14,793 nucleotides of DNA from the NCBI GenBank assembly GCA_011773795.1, contig WVWW01000007.1:1-14793 (forward strand), read 5' to 3'. Position numbers and translations under genes: made by a program. This DNA comes from Acidobacteriota bacterium (GTDB taxonomy: Bacteria; Acidobacteriota; Polarisedimenticolia; Polarisedimenticolales; Polarisedimenticolaceae). Below, piece by piece: positions 7,758 through 13,724 of this stretch. The notes below the pieces were generated by a model. It did not search any database. It saw only the letters and a program-made list of their open reading frames with translations, and was not told where the DNA came from. Position 1 is the first letter of the stretch; each line of letters begins with the position of its first letter.

Positions 7758-7790
7758 TGCGCGGGTGATATATTGCCCCGCCCAACGGTA

Positions 7791-7807
7791 GGAGGTCTTT
7801 CCGCATC
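7791..7807 (+). promoter_or_regulatory. Strong ribosome site fixing the AUC start of infC
   Basis: GGAGG at 7791-7795, part of TAGGAGG, is followed by a 9-nt spacer and ATC at 7805-7807. The strength and spacing are what a rare start codon under IF-3 discrimination would need. The downstream reading EQNVRVNDQIR aligns with the normal beginning of IF-3. Confidence 0.75.
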
Positions 7808-8317
7808 GAACAGAACGTCCGCGTCAACGACCAGATTCGGCTGAGCCCGGTCCGTCTCATTGATGCCGAGGGCGAGCAGGTCGGCATCGTTCCCCTAGAT
7901 CAAGCCAAACAGGTTGCCGCCGAGGCCGGCCTCGACCTCGTCGAGGTCGCCGCCGACGCGCGCCCGATCGTGGTCCGCATCATGGACTGGGGCAAGCACC
8001 GCTTCGAGGCCAACAAGAAGGCGCGCGAGGCGCGCAAGAAAGAGACCCGGATCACCGTCAAGCAGGTCAAGCTGCGCCCCAACATCGACGACCACGACCT
8101 CGAAACCAAGCTCAAACACGCCCGCCGCTTCCTCGATGCGGGGGACAAGGTCAAGGTCACCATCATGTTCCGCGGCCGTGACTTGCGCAGGCCCGAGAAC
8201 GGCCGGAAGCTACTCGATCAGGTGATCGAGATTCTGGACGACATCGCCGTCGTCGAGGCTGCTCCGGGGGCCATTGTCAATCGCGACATGACGATGGTGT
8301 TGGGTCCGAAACGGTAG
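7805..8317 (+). CDS. infC: Translation initiation factor IF-3 with a non-canonical AUC start
   Basis: 170-residue IF-3 binds the 30S subunit, keeps it apart from 50S and proofreads start codons. The N-domain (about 1-75) shows RVNDQIRLSPVRLID, AAEAGLDLVEVA and VRIMDWGKHRFE. After a basic linker, the C-domain (about 85-170) shows VKQVKLRPNIDDHD, VKVTIMFRGRDL and MTMVLGPKR. No ATG, GTG or TTG in this frame lies between the upstream stop (TGA, 7766-7768) and GTG 7970, which would delete most of the N-domain. GGAGG (7791-7795) points to ATC 7805 with a 9-nt spacer. Known infC genes use rare AUU/AUC/AUA starts so that IF-3 represses itself. ATT 7772 is the alternative, giving 11 more residues, but the SD disfavours it. 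infC ends 2 bp before a convergent gene, so rpmI and rplT are not next to it. Confidence 0.94.
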   Translation: MEQNVRVNDQIRLSPVRLIDAEGEQVGIVPLDQAKQVAAEAGLDLVEVAADARPIVVRIMDWGKHRFEANKKAREARKKETRITVKQVKLRPNIDDHDLETKLKHARRFLDAGDKVKVTIMFRGRDLRRPENGRKLLDQVIEILDDIAVVEAAPGAIVNRDMTMVLGPKR

Positions 8318-8319
8318 CT

Positions 8320-8877
8320 CTACTCGCTCACCGCCCCGTAGTGTAGGTGCACGAACTCGACGCTCTTGCCGTCGTGCAAGACCCAGAACAGATCGTCATA
8401 GTCCGCGTCGGTGAGGTCCGGAACTCCGTTCGCCCCGAGCGCGCGTGCGAGGATCGGCGTCGTGTTGCTGTGCCCTGCAACGACGACGGTCTGGCCTCGG
8501 TGCCGCTCGAGTAGCCGAGCGGCAAACGCGGCGGCCCAGGCGTCGACGCTGCCGGAGATCTCGCTGGTCTCGATGTTCACGTCGACGCGGCGGCTCAGAG
8601 GTTCCAGAGTCAAACGGGAGCGTTTGTACTGGCTGGCATAGAGCGCGTCGACGTCGAGGTCGCCGAGGACGTGCGCCAAGGCGCCCGCGCGTTGTTCGCC
8701 TGCGGCACTGAGGCTAGGGTCCGGGTCGCCGGCCGTCTTCTCCGCGTGGCGTACGAGGATCAAGAGGGTCGGCGCCCCGGATGCCGGTTGTGTCTCGCCG
8801 CCGTCGGTGCGAACCGCCGTCAAGGGTGTGGCCAGCAAGAAAGCGGCCGCAAGCAATCGTCGAAGCGGCGAGTTCAC
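8320..8877 (-). CDS. Exported histidine phosphatase superfamily protein
   Basis: 185-residue phosphohydrolase of the phosphoglycerate mutase/SixA-like branch. Residues 1-22 look like a signal peptide (LRRLLAAAFLLATPLTAV), placing it in the periplasm. The catalytic LILVRHAEKT has the phospho-acceptor His44 after Arg43, and the second catalytic His136 is in VVVAGHSNTTP. The intermediate YASQYKRSRLTLEPL supplies the typical basic pocket residues. The start is GTG 8877-8875, directly before the signal peptide. No SD precedes it (only CCCCCCGCC), and the frame upstream runs into the opposite gene's promoter. An extended -10 just upstream predicts a nearly leaderless mRNA. It is convergent with infC, 2 bp apart. 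The substrate cannot be told; the family includes phosphoprotein, sugar and phytate phosphatases. Confidence 0.86.
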   Translation of the reverse strand: MNSPLRRLLAAAFLLATPLTAVRTDGGETQPASGAPTLLILVRHAEKTAGDPDPSLSAAGEQRAGALAHVLGDLDVDALYASQYKRSRLTLEPLSRRVDVNIETSEISGSVDAWAAAFAARLLERHRGQTVVVAGHSNTTPILARALGANGVPDLTDADYDDLFWVLHDGKSVEFVHLHYGAVSE

Positions 8878-8886
8878 GGCGGGGGG

Positions 8887-8895
8887 ATGATAACA
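8887..8895 (-). promoter_or_regulatory. Candidate extended -10 for the histidine phosphatase gene
   Basis: The minus strand reads TGTTATCAT: TG, one base, then TATCAT, matching 5 of 6 bases of TATAAT. Transcription would begin about 7 nt downstream near 8880, only about 3 nt before GTG 8877. It overlaps the upstream part of the pfkB promoter on the other strand. No convincing -35 is present. Confidence 0.42.
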
Positions 8896-8915
8896 CCCCG
8901 GCGCTCCGTCATCTG

Positions 8916-8921
8916 TATAAT
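8916..8921 (+). promoter_or_regulatory. Candidate -10 box for the adenosine-kinase-like gene
   Basis: A perfect TATAAT, preceded by CTG, lies 31 nt before ATG 8953, giving a leader of roughly 25 nt with GAGGAG at 8937-8942. The -35 position at 17 bp carries no good match, so an activator or the upstream TG may help. AT-rich sequence is otherwise rare in this GC-rich stretch. Confidence 0.5.
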
Positions 8922-8952
8922 GAACTCTCCCGTATCGAGGAGTCATGTGACG

Positions 8953-9954
8953 ATGCATCAGCCCTCCTCCGGGACCACTCACGACGTCATCGGCCTCGGG
9001 AATGCGATCGTGGATGTCCTGGCCCACACCGACGACCGGTTTCTCGCGGACCACTCCCTGGCCAAGGGCGCGATGACGTTGATCGACGCGGAGCAGGCCA
9101 AGCACCTGTATGCGCTGGTGACCGACACCGTCGAATGCTCGGGAGGATCGGCGGCGAACACGATGGTCGGCCTGGCCTCGCTCGGAAGCCGGGCCGCCTA
9201 CATCGGCAAGGTCTGCGACGATGAGCTCGGTGCGGTGTTTACGCGGGACATCCGCGCCTCCGGCGTCACGTTCCGGTCGGAACCCGCCGACAGCGGCACG
9301 CCGACGGCCCGCTGCCTCGTATTGGTCAGCGGGGACGCGCAGCGGACGATGCTGACGTTCCTGGGGGCCAGCGCCGAGCTCGCCGTGGAAGATGTCGACC
9401 CCGAGCTGATCCGCGGTGCCGGTGTGACCTACCTCGAGGGTTATCTTTGGGATCCGGAACCGGCCAAGCAGGCGTTCCTCAAAGCGGCCGAGATCGCACA
9501 CTCGGCGGACCGGCTGGTCGCGCTCAGCCTGTCCGATCCGTTCTGTGTCGAGCGCCACCGGAACGAGTTCCTCGAGCTCGTCGAAAACCACATCGACATC
9601 CTGTTCGCGAACGAGGAGGAGATCGTGTCGCTCTACCAGGCCACGGACTTTGAAGCGGCACTGCGCCAGCTTCCGGCGCGCTGCCGCTGGGCGGCGTTGA
9701 CCCGTGGGGCGGCGGGTGCCGTGGTCCTGCACGACGGCGAACGCGTCGACGTTCCCGCCGAGCCCGTCGACAGGGTGCTGGACACAACCGGTGCCGGGGA
9801 TCTGTTCGCCGCCGGTTTTCTGCATGGCTTCACACGCGGTCACGACGCGTCGACGTGCGCGCGTCTCGGCGCCATCGCGGCCGCCGAAGCCATCTCCCAT
9901 TTCGGCGCGCGCCCCGAAAGGGATCTCGAGCAGTTGACGGCGGAGGTCCGATGA
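8953..9954 (+). CDS. PfkB-family kinase, adenosine-kinase-like
   Basis: 333-residue cytoplasmic ribokinase-fold kinase. The N-terminal DVIGLGNAIVDVLA, followed by KGAMTLID and then GGSAANTMVGLASLG (residues 64-78, PfkB signature 1), forms the substrate half. DTTGAGDLFAAGFLHG (277-292, signature 2) carries the catalytic base Asp283 and the anion hole. VTYLEGYLWDP and LSDPFCVERHR strongly resemble the bacterial adenosine kinases common in alphaproteobacteria, so ATP-dependent phosphorylation of adenosine to AMP (purine salvage) is the best guess; another nucleoside or sugar is possible. ATG 8953 is preferred, 10 nt after GAGGAG; an in-frame GTG at 8947 is 4 nt away. Its TGA overlaps the start of the DUF1684 gene (ATGA). 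Confidence 0.92.
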   Translation: MHQPSSGTTHDVIGLGNAIVDVLAHTDDRFLADHSLAKGAMTLIDAEQAKHLYALVTDTVECSGGSAANTMVGLASLGSRAAYIGKVCDDELGAVFTRDIRASGVTFRSEPADSGTPTARCLVLVSGDAQRTMLTFLGASAELAVEDVDPELIRGAGVTYLEGYLWDPEPAKQAFLKAAEIAHSADRLVALSLSDPFCVERHRNEFLELVENHIDILFANEEEIVSLYQATDFEAALRQLPARCRWAALTRGAAGAVVLHDGERVDVPAEPVDRVLDTTGAGDLFAAGFLHGFTRGHDASTCARLGAIAAAEAISHFGARPERDLEQLTAEVR

Positions 9955-10919
9955 GGGCTTTCACGAAGGGCGCTCGACTCGACGGGTTCGGCATCATCCT
10001 CGCCCTGTGCGCCCTCTCTTTCCCGCTCGCCTGCAGCGAGGACAAACCGCCGGCCGAGACCGCACCCGGCGCGGAAGCCTCCGGCGCGACTTCGGAGCGG
10101 CAGGCGGCTCCGGCCGTCGACCCACACGCGAGGAGCGTCGAGCTTTTCCGGCAAGGCCGCGAGGACAGGATCCGCAAGAACTGGATCACGCTGACCGGAC
10201 TGCACTGGCTGCGGGAAGGGGACAACCCGTTCGGGAGCGCGCCGGACAACGCGATCGTCTTTCCGGCAGACACCGGTGACGCGGTCGCCGGGTCCTTCGT
10301 CTACGAGAACGGAGAGATCTTCCTCGCGGATCCCGCACCCGGGCTGACGCTCAACGGATCGGCCCCACCCGAGGGGCAGACGAGGCTCGAGCCCGACGGC
10401 GACCGTATCGCTCTCGGACGTCTCGAGATCCTCCCCATCGCCCGGTACGGTGGCCACGCGATCCGGGTGCGCGACCCCGAGGCTTCCGCGGCACGGGATT
10501 TCAAGGGCCTGGAGTTTTACCCCGTGGACGCGGCGTACGTCTTCACGGGGACGTTGATTCCGGAGGACAACGGGGCGATGACGACGGTGGAGACGGTCGT
10601 CGGACGCGACGCTGAGATGGTCTCCCGGGGAACGATCGAGTTCGAGTTGGAAAGCAAGACCTACCGGCTCGCGGCACTCGGAGCCGAGGCGGATCTCTTC
10701 GTGATGTTCAAAGACGCGACGACGGGAAAGGAAACCTATCCGGCGGGCCGGTATCTTTACGCTCCGGTTGCCGGGACCGAGGTCACCCTCGACTTCAACA
10801 TGGCTTTCAACCCGCCCTGCGCCTTCACGCCGTACGCGACTTGCCCGTTGCCCCCGCCTGGGAACACGATCGATGTTCCGATCGAGGCGGGCGAGAGAGG
10901 ACCCGGCGCCAAACACTAA
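9951..10919 (+). CDS. DUF1684 family predicted lipoprotein
   Basis: 322-residue exported protein of unknown function. The N-terminus has a hydrophobic stretch ending in SFPLAC with Cys28, an imperfect lipobox, so a lipid-anchored envelope protein is likely; a spacer rich in Ala, Pro, Glu and Ser follows. DUF1684 hallmarks are WITLTGLHWLREGDNPFGS near residue 75, IRVRDPEASAARDFKGLEFYP in the middle, and the highly characteristic NMAFNPPCAFTPYATCPLPP close to the C-terminus. ATG 9951 overlaps the TGA of the kinase gene and follows GGAGG with a short spacer, so translation is coupled. The function is not established for the family, and the link to the kinase is positional only. AT-rich DNA begins right after the stop. 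Confidence 0.9.
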   Translation: MRAFTKGARLDGFGIILALCALSFPLACSEDKPPAETAPGAEASGATSERQAAPAVDPHARSVELFRQGREDRIRKNWITLTGLHWLREGDNPFGSAPDNAIVFPADTGDAVAGSFVYENGEIFLADPAPGLTLNGSAPPEGQTRLEPDGDRIALGRLEILPIARYGGHAIRVRDPEASAARDFKGLEFYPVDAAYVFTGTLIPEDNGAMTTVETVVGRDAEMVSRGTIEFELESKTYRLAALGAEADLFVMFKDATTGKETYPAGRYLYAPVAGTEVTLDFNMAFNPPCAFTPYATCPLPPPGNTIDVPIEAGERGPGAKH

Positions 10920-10939
10920 AAATAATTTGAATAAATAAA

Positions 10940-10955
10940 TTTTTATCGATAAAAA
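10940..10955. repeat. 16-bp AT-rich perfect palindrome
   Basis: TTTTTATCGATAAAAA is fully self-complementary. As RNA it could form a 6-bp stem with loop UCGA and A/U tracts on each side, 20 nt after the DUF1684 stop, so it could end transcription weakly; as DNA it could be a bent or operator site. Confidence 0.5.
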
Positions 10956-10992
10956 ATACCGAAAGAATAAGATTTCTTGCGCGTGCGGATGC

Positions 10993-11010
10993 AGTGACAA
11001 AACTGTCATT
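10993..11010 (+). repeat. Stem-loop in the leader (hairpin 1)
   Basis: AGTGACA (10993-10999) pairs with TGTCATT (11004-11010) around loop AAAC, with one G-T wobble. No T tract follows, so it is not a terminator. Confidence 0.4.
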
Positions 11011-11019
11011 CGGCCGCAA

Positions 11020-11044
11020 AAACCGCTTGTCCCCCGGGCGGTTT
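11020..11044 (+). repeat. Stem-loop in the leader (hairpin 2)
   Basis: AAACCGC (11020-11026) is exactly complementary to GCGGTTT (11038-11044), separated by an 11-nt loop rich in C and G. It is GC-stabilised at its inner end and lies between two other hairpins. Confidence 0.4.
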
Positions 11045-11048
11045 CCCC

Positions 11049-11079
11049 GTAATTTCTCGTTACTTTGGCAGAGAATTAC
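11049..11079 (+). repeat. Stem-loop in the leader (hairpin 3)
   Basis: GTAATTTCTC (11049-11058) pairs with GAGAATTAC (11071-11079) over 9 bp with one bulged T and a 12-nt loop. It ends 41 nt before the SD of the PPC-repeat gene. It could be an RNA stabiliser, a regulator half-site pair or part of a structured leader. Confidence 0.45.
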
Positions 11080-11130
11080 GCCTCGGTTGCGGGGTTGATT
11101 CGTGAAACCAAACCCACTTAAGGGGGGAGC

Positions 11131-13593
11131 ATGAGACAAAAGTTCGTCTTTATGACTGCGATCGCGGTCTGTTTGACGCTCGCGTTGGTTCCGGCGCTTG
11201 CGGACGAGCGCACTATTGATCGCCACGGGGATCGCACGAAATCCGGCAAGGGCGTGAGCCCGAAGAGCGAGGCCCAGAACGCCGTCGCACCCGAAGACGT
11301 GGCGAAGATCAACCTCTCCAGCGCAGGGAATCAGTCCTCCTCATCGATGAAGGCTGCATCGATGCTCGAGGCCGTCACGAAGGCGGACCCGGAGACCTCG
11401 CTGATGCTTCTGCAGACCGTCACCCGCATGGAACTCGAGTCCTCGGCGCAGAACGACGCGATTCGCTCGCGCGCGTACGAGCTACTCGCCGACCAGTACC
11501 GGGAGACTCCTTCCCGGCAGGTCATGATCCTCGGGAAGGCGCTGCAGTTCGCCTCGGACTCGGCTCGTCGCACGGAGCTGGAAACCAAGATCTCGGACCT
11601 GGGGGGGGACGTTTTCGCGGTGACCTTCGGCACGACGGCGCTGAACGACTACGCGCGTCGCGATCCGGGCGCCGATGACTCGTGCCTCGGGGCGGTTGCC
11701 GTCTCGCTCCCGCACGCCGAGACCATGAGCGTCGGACCGCAACCGGACCACAACTGGCGGTCCTTCGATCTCCTCGGCGCTCCGGGCGACGGCCACTTCG
11801 TGACCATCGAGACGATCTCGGACATGCCGGGAACCGGAACGGACGACACCGACCTCGCGCTTTGGGACGGTTGTCCGGAGAACGACGGCAACATGATTGC
11901 CTTCAACCAGGACATCCCCGGTGACTTCACGTCACGCATCGAAAGCGGCTGTCTCCGCCCCGGCACCTACTATGTCGAGGTCGGCGGCTTCTTCGACATC
12001 TCCACCCCTGACAACTTCGACCTTGAAATTGAAATCACCGGGACCTGCGAGATCCCGCTCTTCGACAGCTACGAGCCGGACAACAGCCGAGCCAACGCGG
12101 CCAAGATCGGTTTCCCGACCCCGACGAGCGGTTATGCGTTCGGTCGTGCCAACTCGGAGATCCAGTCTCGCAGTATGGTGAACCCGGAACGGGAAGACGA
12201 GCTTGGCGATGTCGACTGGGCCGAATTCAGCCTGAACCAGAACAGCCTGATGCTGATCGGCACGGATGAGCAGTTCCCGACCTTCTTCAACGGCTTCACA
12301 TCGGGTAGCCCGTTCGCGACGGACACCATCATGGGTGTGTTCTTCGAAAACGAGCCGGACTACGGCGGTCGCTGCAACCAGTCGAACCAAGACTTCATGC
12401 CGGCGTGCCGGACGGATGCCGATTGTCCGGATCCGCTGGATGGGCCGCTGGACGGCCTGCCGCCGTGCATCCCGTACCAGTCCTTCCCGTTGAGCCCGTT
12501 CTCGGACGAGAACGCGATCGCGATCAACGACGACCGTCCGTCAGGTGGCTTCGGCTCCGAGCTCGAGATGTGCCTGCCGCGTACGGCCCCCGGCACCAAG
12601 TCTTCCTCGCTGCAGGCTCTCGGTGGAGACTTCCTGGTGCAGGTCACCCCGTGGCGAGCTCCCGGAACGATCAACTACGTCGATCCCTTCGATTACGAGC
12701 TGCAGGTCAAGAACCAGGTCGGTTGTCTCTACGAGGTCGAGGACAACGGGCTCTTCTTTACCGGCCAGAACCCGATCGCGGTCGGTCAGAGGATCGCGGC
12801 GATGTACGACTTCGCGGCGACCGCTCCGGCGATCGACCGCGACCACTACATCTTCGACGTCAATGAGACGTCTAACCTGCTGTTCGAGACGCACGCACCG
12901 CCAGGAAACGAGGACATCGCGGATACGATCGTCCAGCTGATCATCGGCCCGAGCGACTTCGGCGGATGGTTCTTCGTCGGGGCGGACGACGACAACAGCG
13001 GCCCGGGCCTGCTCTCGAGCTTCGAGGCGATCCTGCCGCCGGCGAATGCTCTGCTCGGCAACCAGGTCGCCGACGCGAACTACGTCGTGAGGATCTTCTC
13101 GCAGTTCGCGCAGCCGAACTTCTACTACGAGTTCGAGATGTCGAGGCTGATCCCGGCCTTCTTGGAGGTCGAGCCGAACGACACGGAAGCAACCGCGCAG
13201 GTGATCCCGGAGATTCCGTCGAAGGTCGCCGGCAACATGGGCGCCGGCTGCGACTACGACGTGTACCAGTTCACGTTGACGGAAGCGACCTTCATGACCA
13301 TCTTCGACGATGACTTCGACGGTGGCGGTACGGGCGACGGCGGGCTCCAGGTGACGGATTGCTCGGGCGAGGTCTTCGGCTGCGACGAAGACGGAGGTCC
13401 CGTGTACTTGTCCATCCTGCAGGGCTGCCTGCCCGCGGGCACCTACTGCGCCAAGTACCGTCCGTGGAACGGATCCACGACGTACGACTACGAGATCACG
13501 TTCGAAGGAACGCCCGGTTGTACGCCTGAAGATCCGCCGCAACTGATTGGCGACGAAGCCGGTCGTTGCGCGGCGTTCGACAGCTGCAGCTAG
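11131..13593 (+). CDS. Large secreted protein with four PPC-like beta-sandwich repeats
   Basis: 820-residue exported protein. A signal peptide covers about 1-25 (KFVFMTAIAVCLTLALVPALA). Residues 60-155 look mainly helical. Four segments then resemble bacterial pre-peptidase C-terminal (PPC) domains: about 180-305, 313-530, 533-670 and 678-797. Marks are YEPDNSRANAAKI, ELGDVDWAEFSL, EVEPNDTEATAQVIP and YDVYQFTL, plus repeated Gly-Thr-Tyr strands such as LRPGTYYVEVGGF and LPAGTYCAKYRPW. Repeat 2 carries a Cys-rich insert (about 415-446) with CRTDADCPDPLDG. No protease, glycosidase or C-terminal sorting anchor is seen, so it may bind surfaces or matrix; that is inference. The calculated composition is Asp/Pro-rich. 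ATG 11131 follows AGGGGGGAG directly. A structured leader precedes it and a strong terminator follows, so it is monocistronic. Confidence 0.85.
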   Translation: MRQKFVFMTAIAVCLTLALVPALADERTIDRHGDRTKSGKGVSPKSEAQNAVAPEDVAKINLSSAGNQSSSSMKAASMLEAVTKADPETSLMLLQTVTRMELESSAQNDAIRSRAYELLADQYRETPSRQVMILGKALQFASDSARRTELETKISDLGGDVFAVTFGTTALNDYARRDPGADDSCLGAVAVSLPHAETMSVGPQPDHNWRSFDLLGAPGDGHFVTIETISDMPGTGTDDTDLALWDGCPENDGNMIAFNQDIPGDFTSRIESGCLRPGTYYVEVGGFFDISTPDNFDLEIEITGTCEIPLFDSYEPDNSRANAAKIGFPTPTSGYAFGRANSEIQSRSMVNPEREDELGDVDWAEFSLNQNSLMLIGTDEQFPTFFNGFTSGSPFATDTIMGVFFENEPDYGGRCNQSNQDFMPACRTDADCPDPLDGPLDGLPPCIPYQSFPLSPFSDENAIAINDDRPSGGFGSELEMCLPRTAPGTKSSSLQALGGDFLVQVTPWRAPGTINYVDPFDYELQVKNQVGCLYEVEDNGLFFTGQNPIAVGQRIAAMYDFAATAPAIDRDHYIFDVNETSNLLFETHAPPGNEDIADTIVQLIIGPSDFGGWFFVGADDDNSGPGLLSSFEAILPPANALLGNQVADANYVVRIFSQFAQPNFYYEFEMSRLIPAFLEVEPNDTEATAQVIPEIPSKVAGNMGAGCDYDVYQFTLTEATFMTIFDDDFDGGGTGDGGLQVTDCSGEVFGCDEDGGPVYLSILQGCLPAGTYCAKYRPWNGSTTYDYEITFEGTPGCTPEDPPQLIGDEAGRCAAFDSCS

Positions 13594-13605
13594 TTTGAGT
13601 AACCG

Positions 13606-13644
13606 AGGGTCGCCCTGACGGGCGACCCTACCGACAATTCGGTT
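13606..13644 (+). repeat. Tandem 3' hairpins with an alternative pairing
   Basis: Hairpin A has AGGGTCGCCC (13606-13615) and GGGCGACCCT (13620-13629), a perfect 10-bp stem with loop TGAC. Hairpin B has ACCGA (13630-13634) and TCGGT (13639-13643) with loop CAAT. AACCGA at 13601-13606 could pair with TCGGTT at 13639-13644 instead, enclosing hairpin A and excluding hairpin B. Neither is followed by a T tract. Confidence 0.7.
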
Positions 13645-13681
13645 GGGGGGGGGAAGCACAGGCTTCCCTCCCCCTTTTTTT
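13645..13681 (+). terminator. Strong intrinsic terminator after the PPC-repeat gene
   Basis: Nine Gs plus AAGC (13645-13657) pair with GCTTCCCTCCCCC (13662-13674), a 13-bp stem with one G-T wobble and loop ACAG. It is followed at once by seven Ts (13675-13681): a classic Rho-independent terminator, 52 nt after the stop codon. Confidence 0.95.
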
Positions 13682-13724
13682 GTTTTGGCTTGATTTCGGG
13701 ACTTTTCTTAAGGACATGTGTAGG

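Larger units (their letters stand above)
10920..11130 (+). other. AT-rich, hairpin-rich intergenic region and leader
   Basis: 211 bp without a gene. The first part, 10921-10980, has only 11 G/C out of 60 bases in an otherwise GC-rich window and includes the perfect 16-bp palindrome TTTTTATCGATAAAAA (10940-10955), which may act as a weak bidirectional terminator or AT-rich protein-binding site. Three hairpin candidates then follow before the PPC gene. TTGAAT (10927-10932) with TAAAAA 17 bp later is a weak promoter candidate. The SD AGGGGGGAG stands directly before ATG 11131. I see no known riboswitch consensus. Confidence 0.5.

Noticed and set aside
8878..9900. Upstream extension of the histidine phosphatase frame across the whole kinase gene
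   Set aside because: The extension is the antisense shadow of the PfkB gene; the signal peptide begins exactly at GTG 8877.
10993..11079. A riboswitch (such as a cyclic-di-GMP type) in the leader
   Set aside because: Hairpins are present but I could not match conserved loop or junction sequences of any class I know.
11066..11083. Possible sigma54 promoter (TTGGCAGAGAATTACG)
   Set aside because: The -24 part fits, but the GC expected at -12 is CG at the right spacing, so the key dinucleotide fails; the segment is also the arm of a hairpin.
13606..13629. Hairpin A as a terminator on its own
   Set aside because: The stem is strong but no T tract follows; the true intrinsic terminator is at 13645-13681.
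12541..13659. A 372-codon minus frame opposite the PPC protein
   Set aside because: It reads through the terminator region and is Arg/Val-rich without motifs; the plus frame has clear PPC repeats and a signal peptide.
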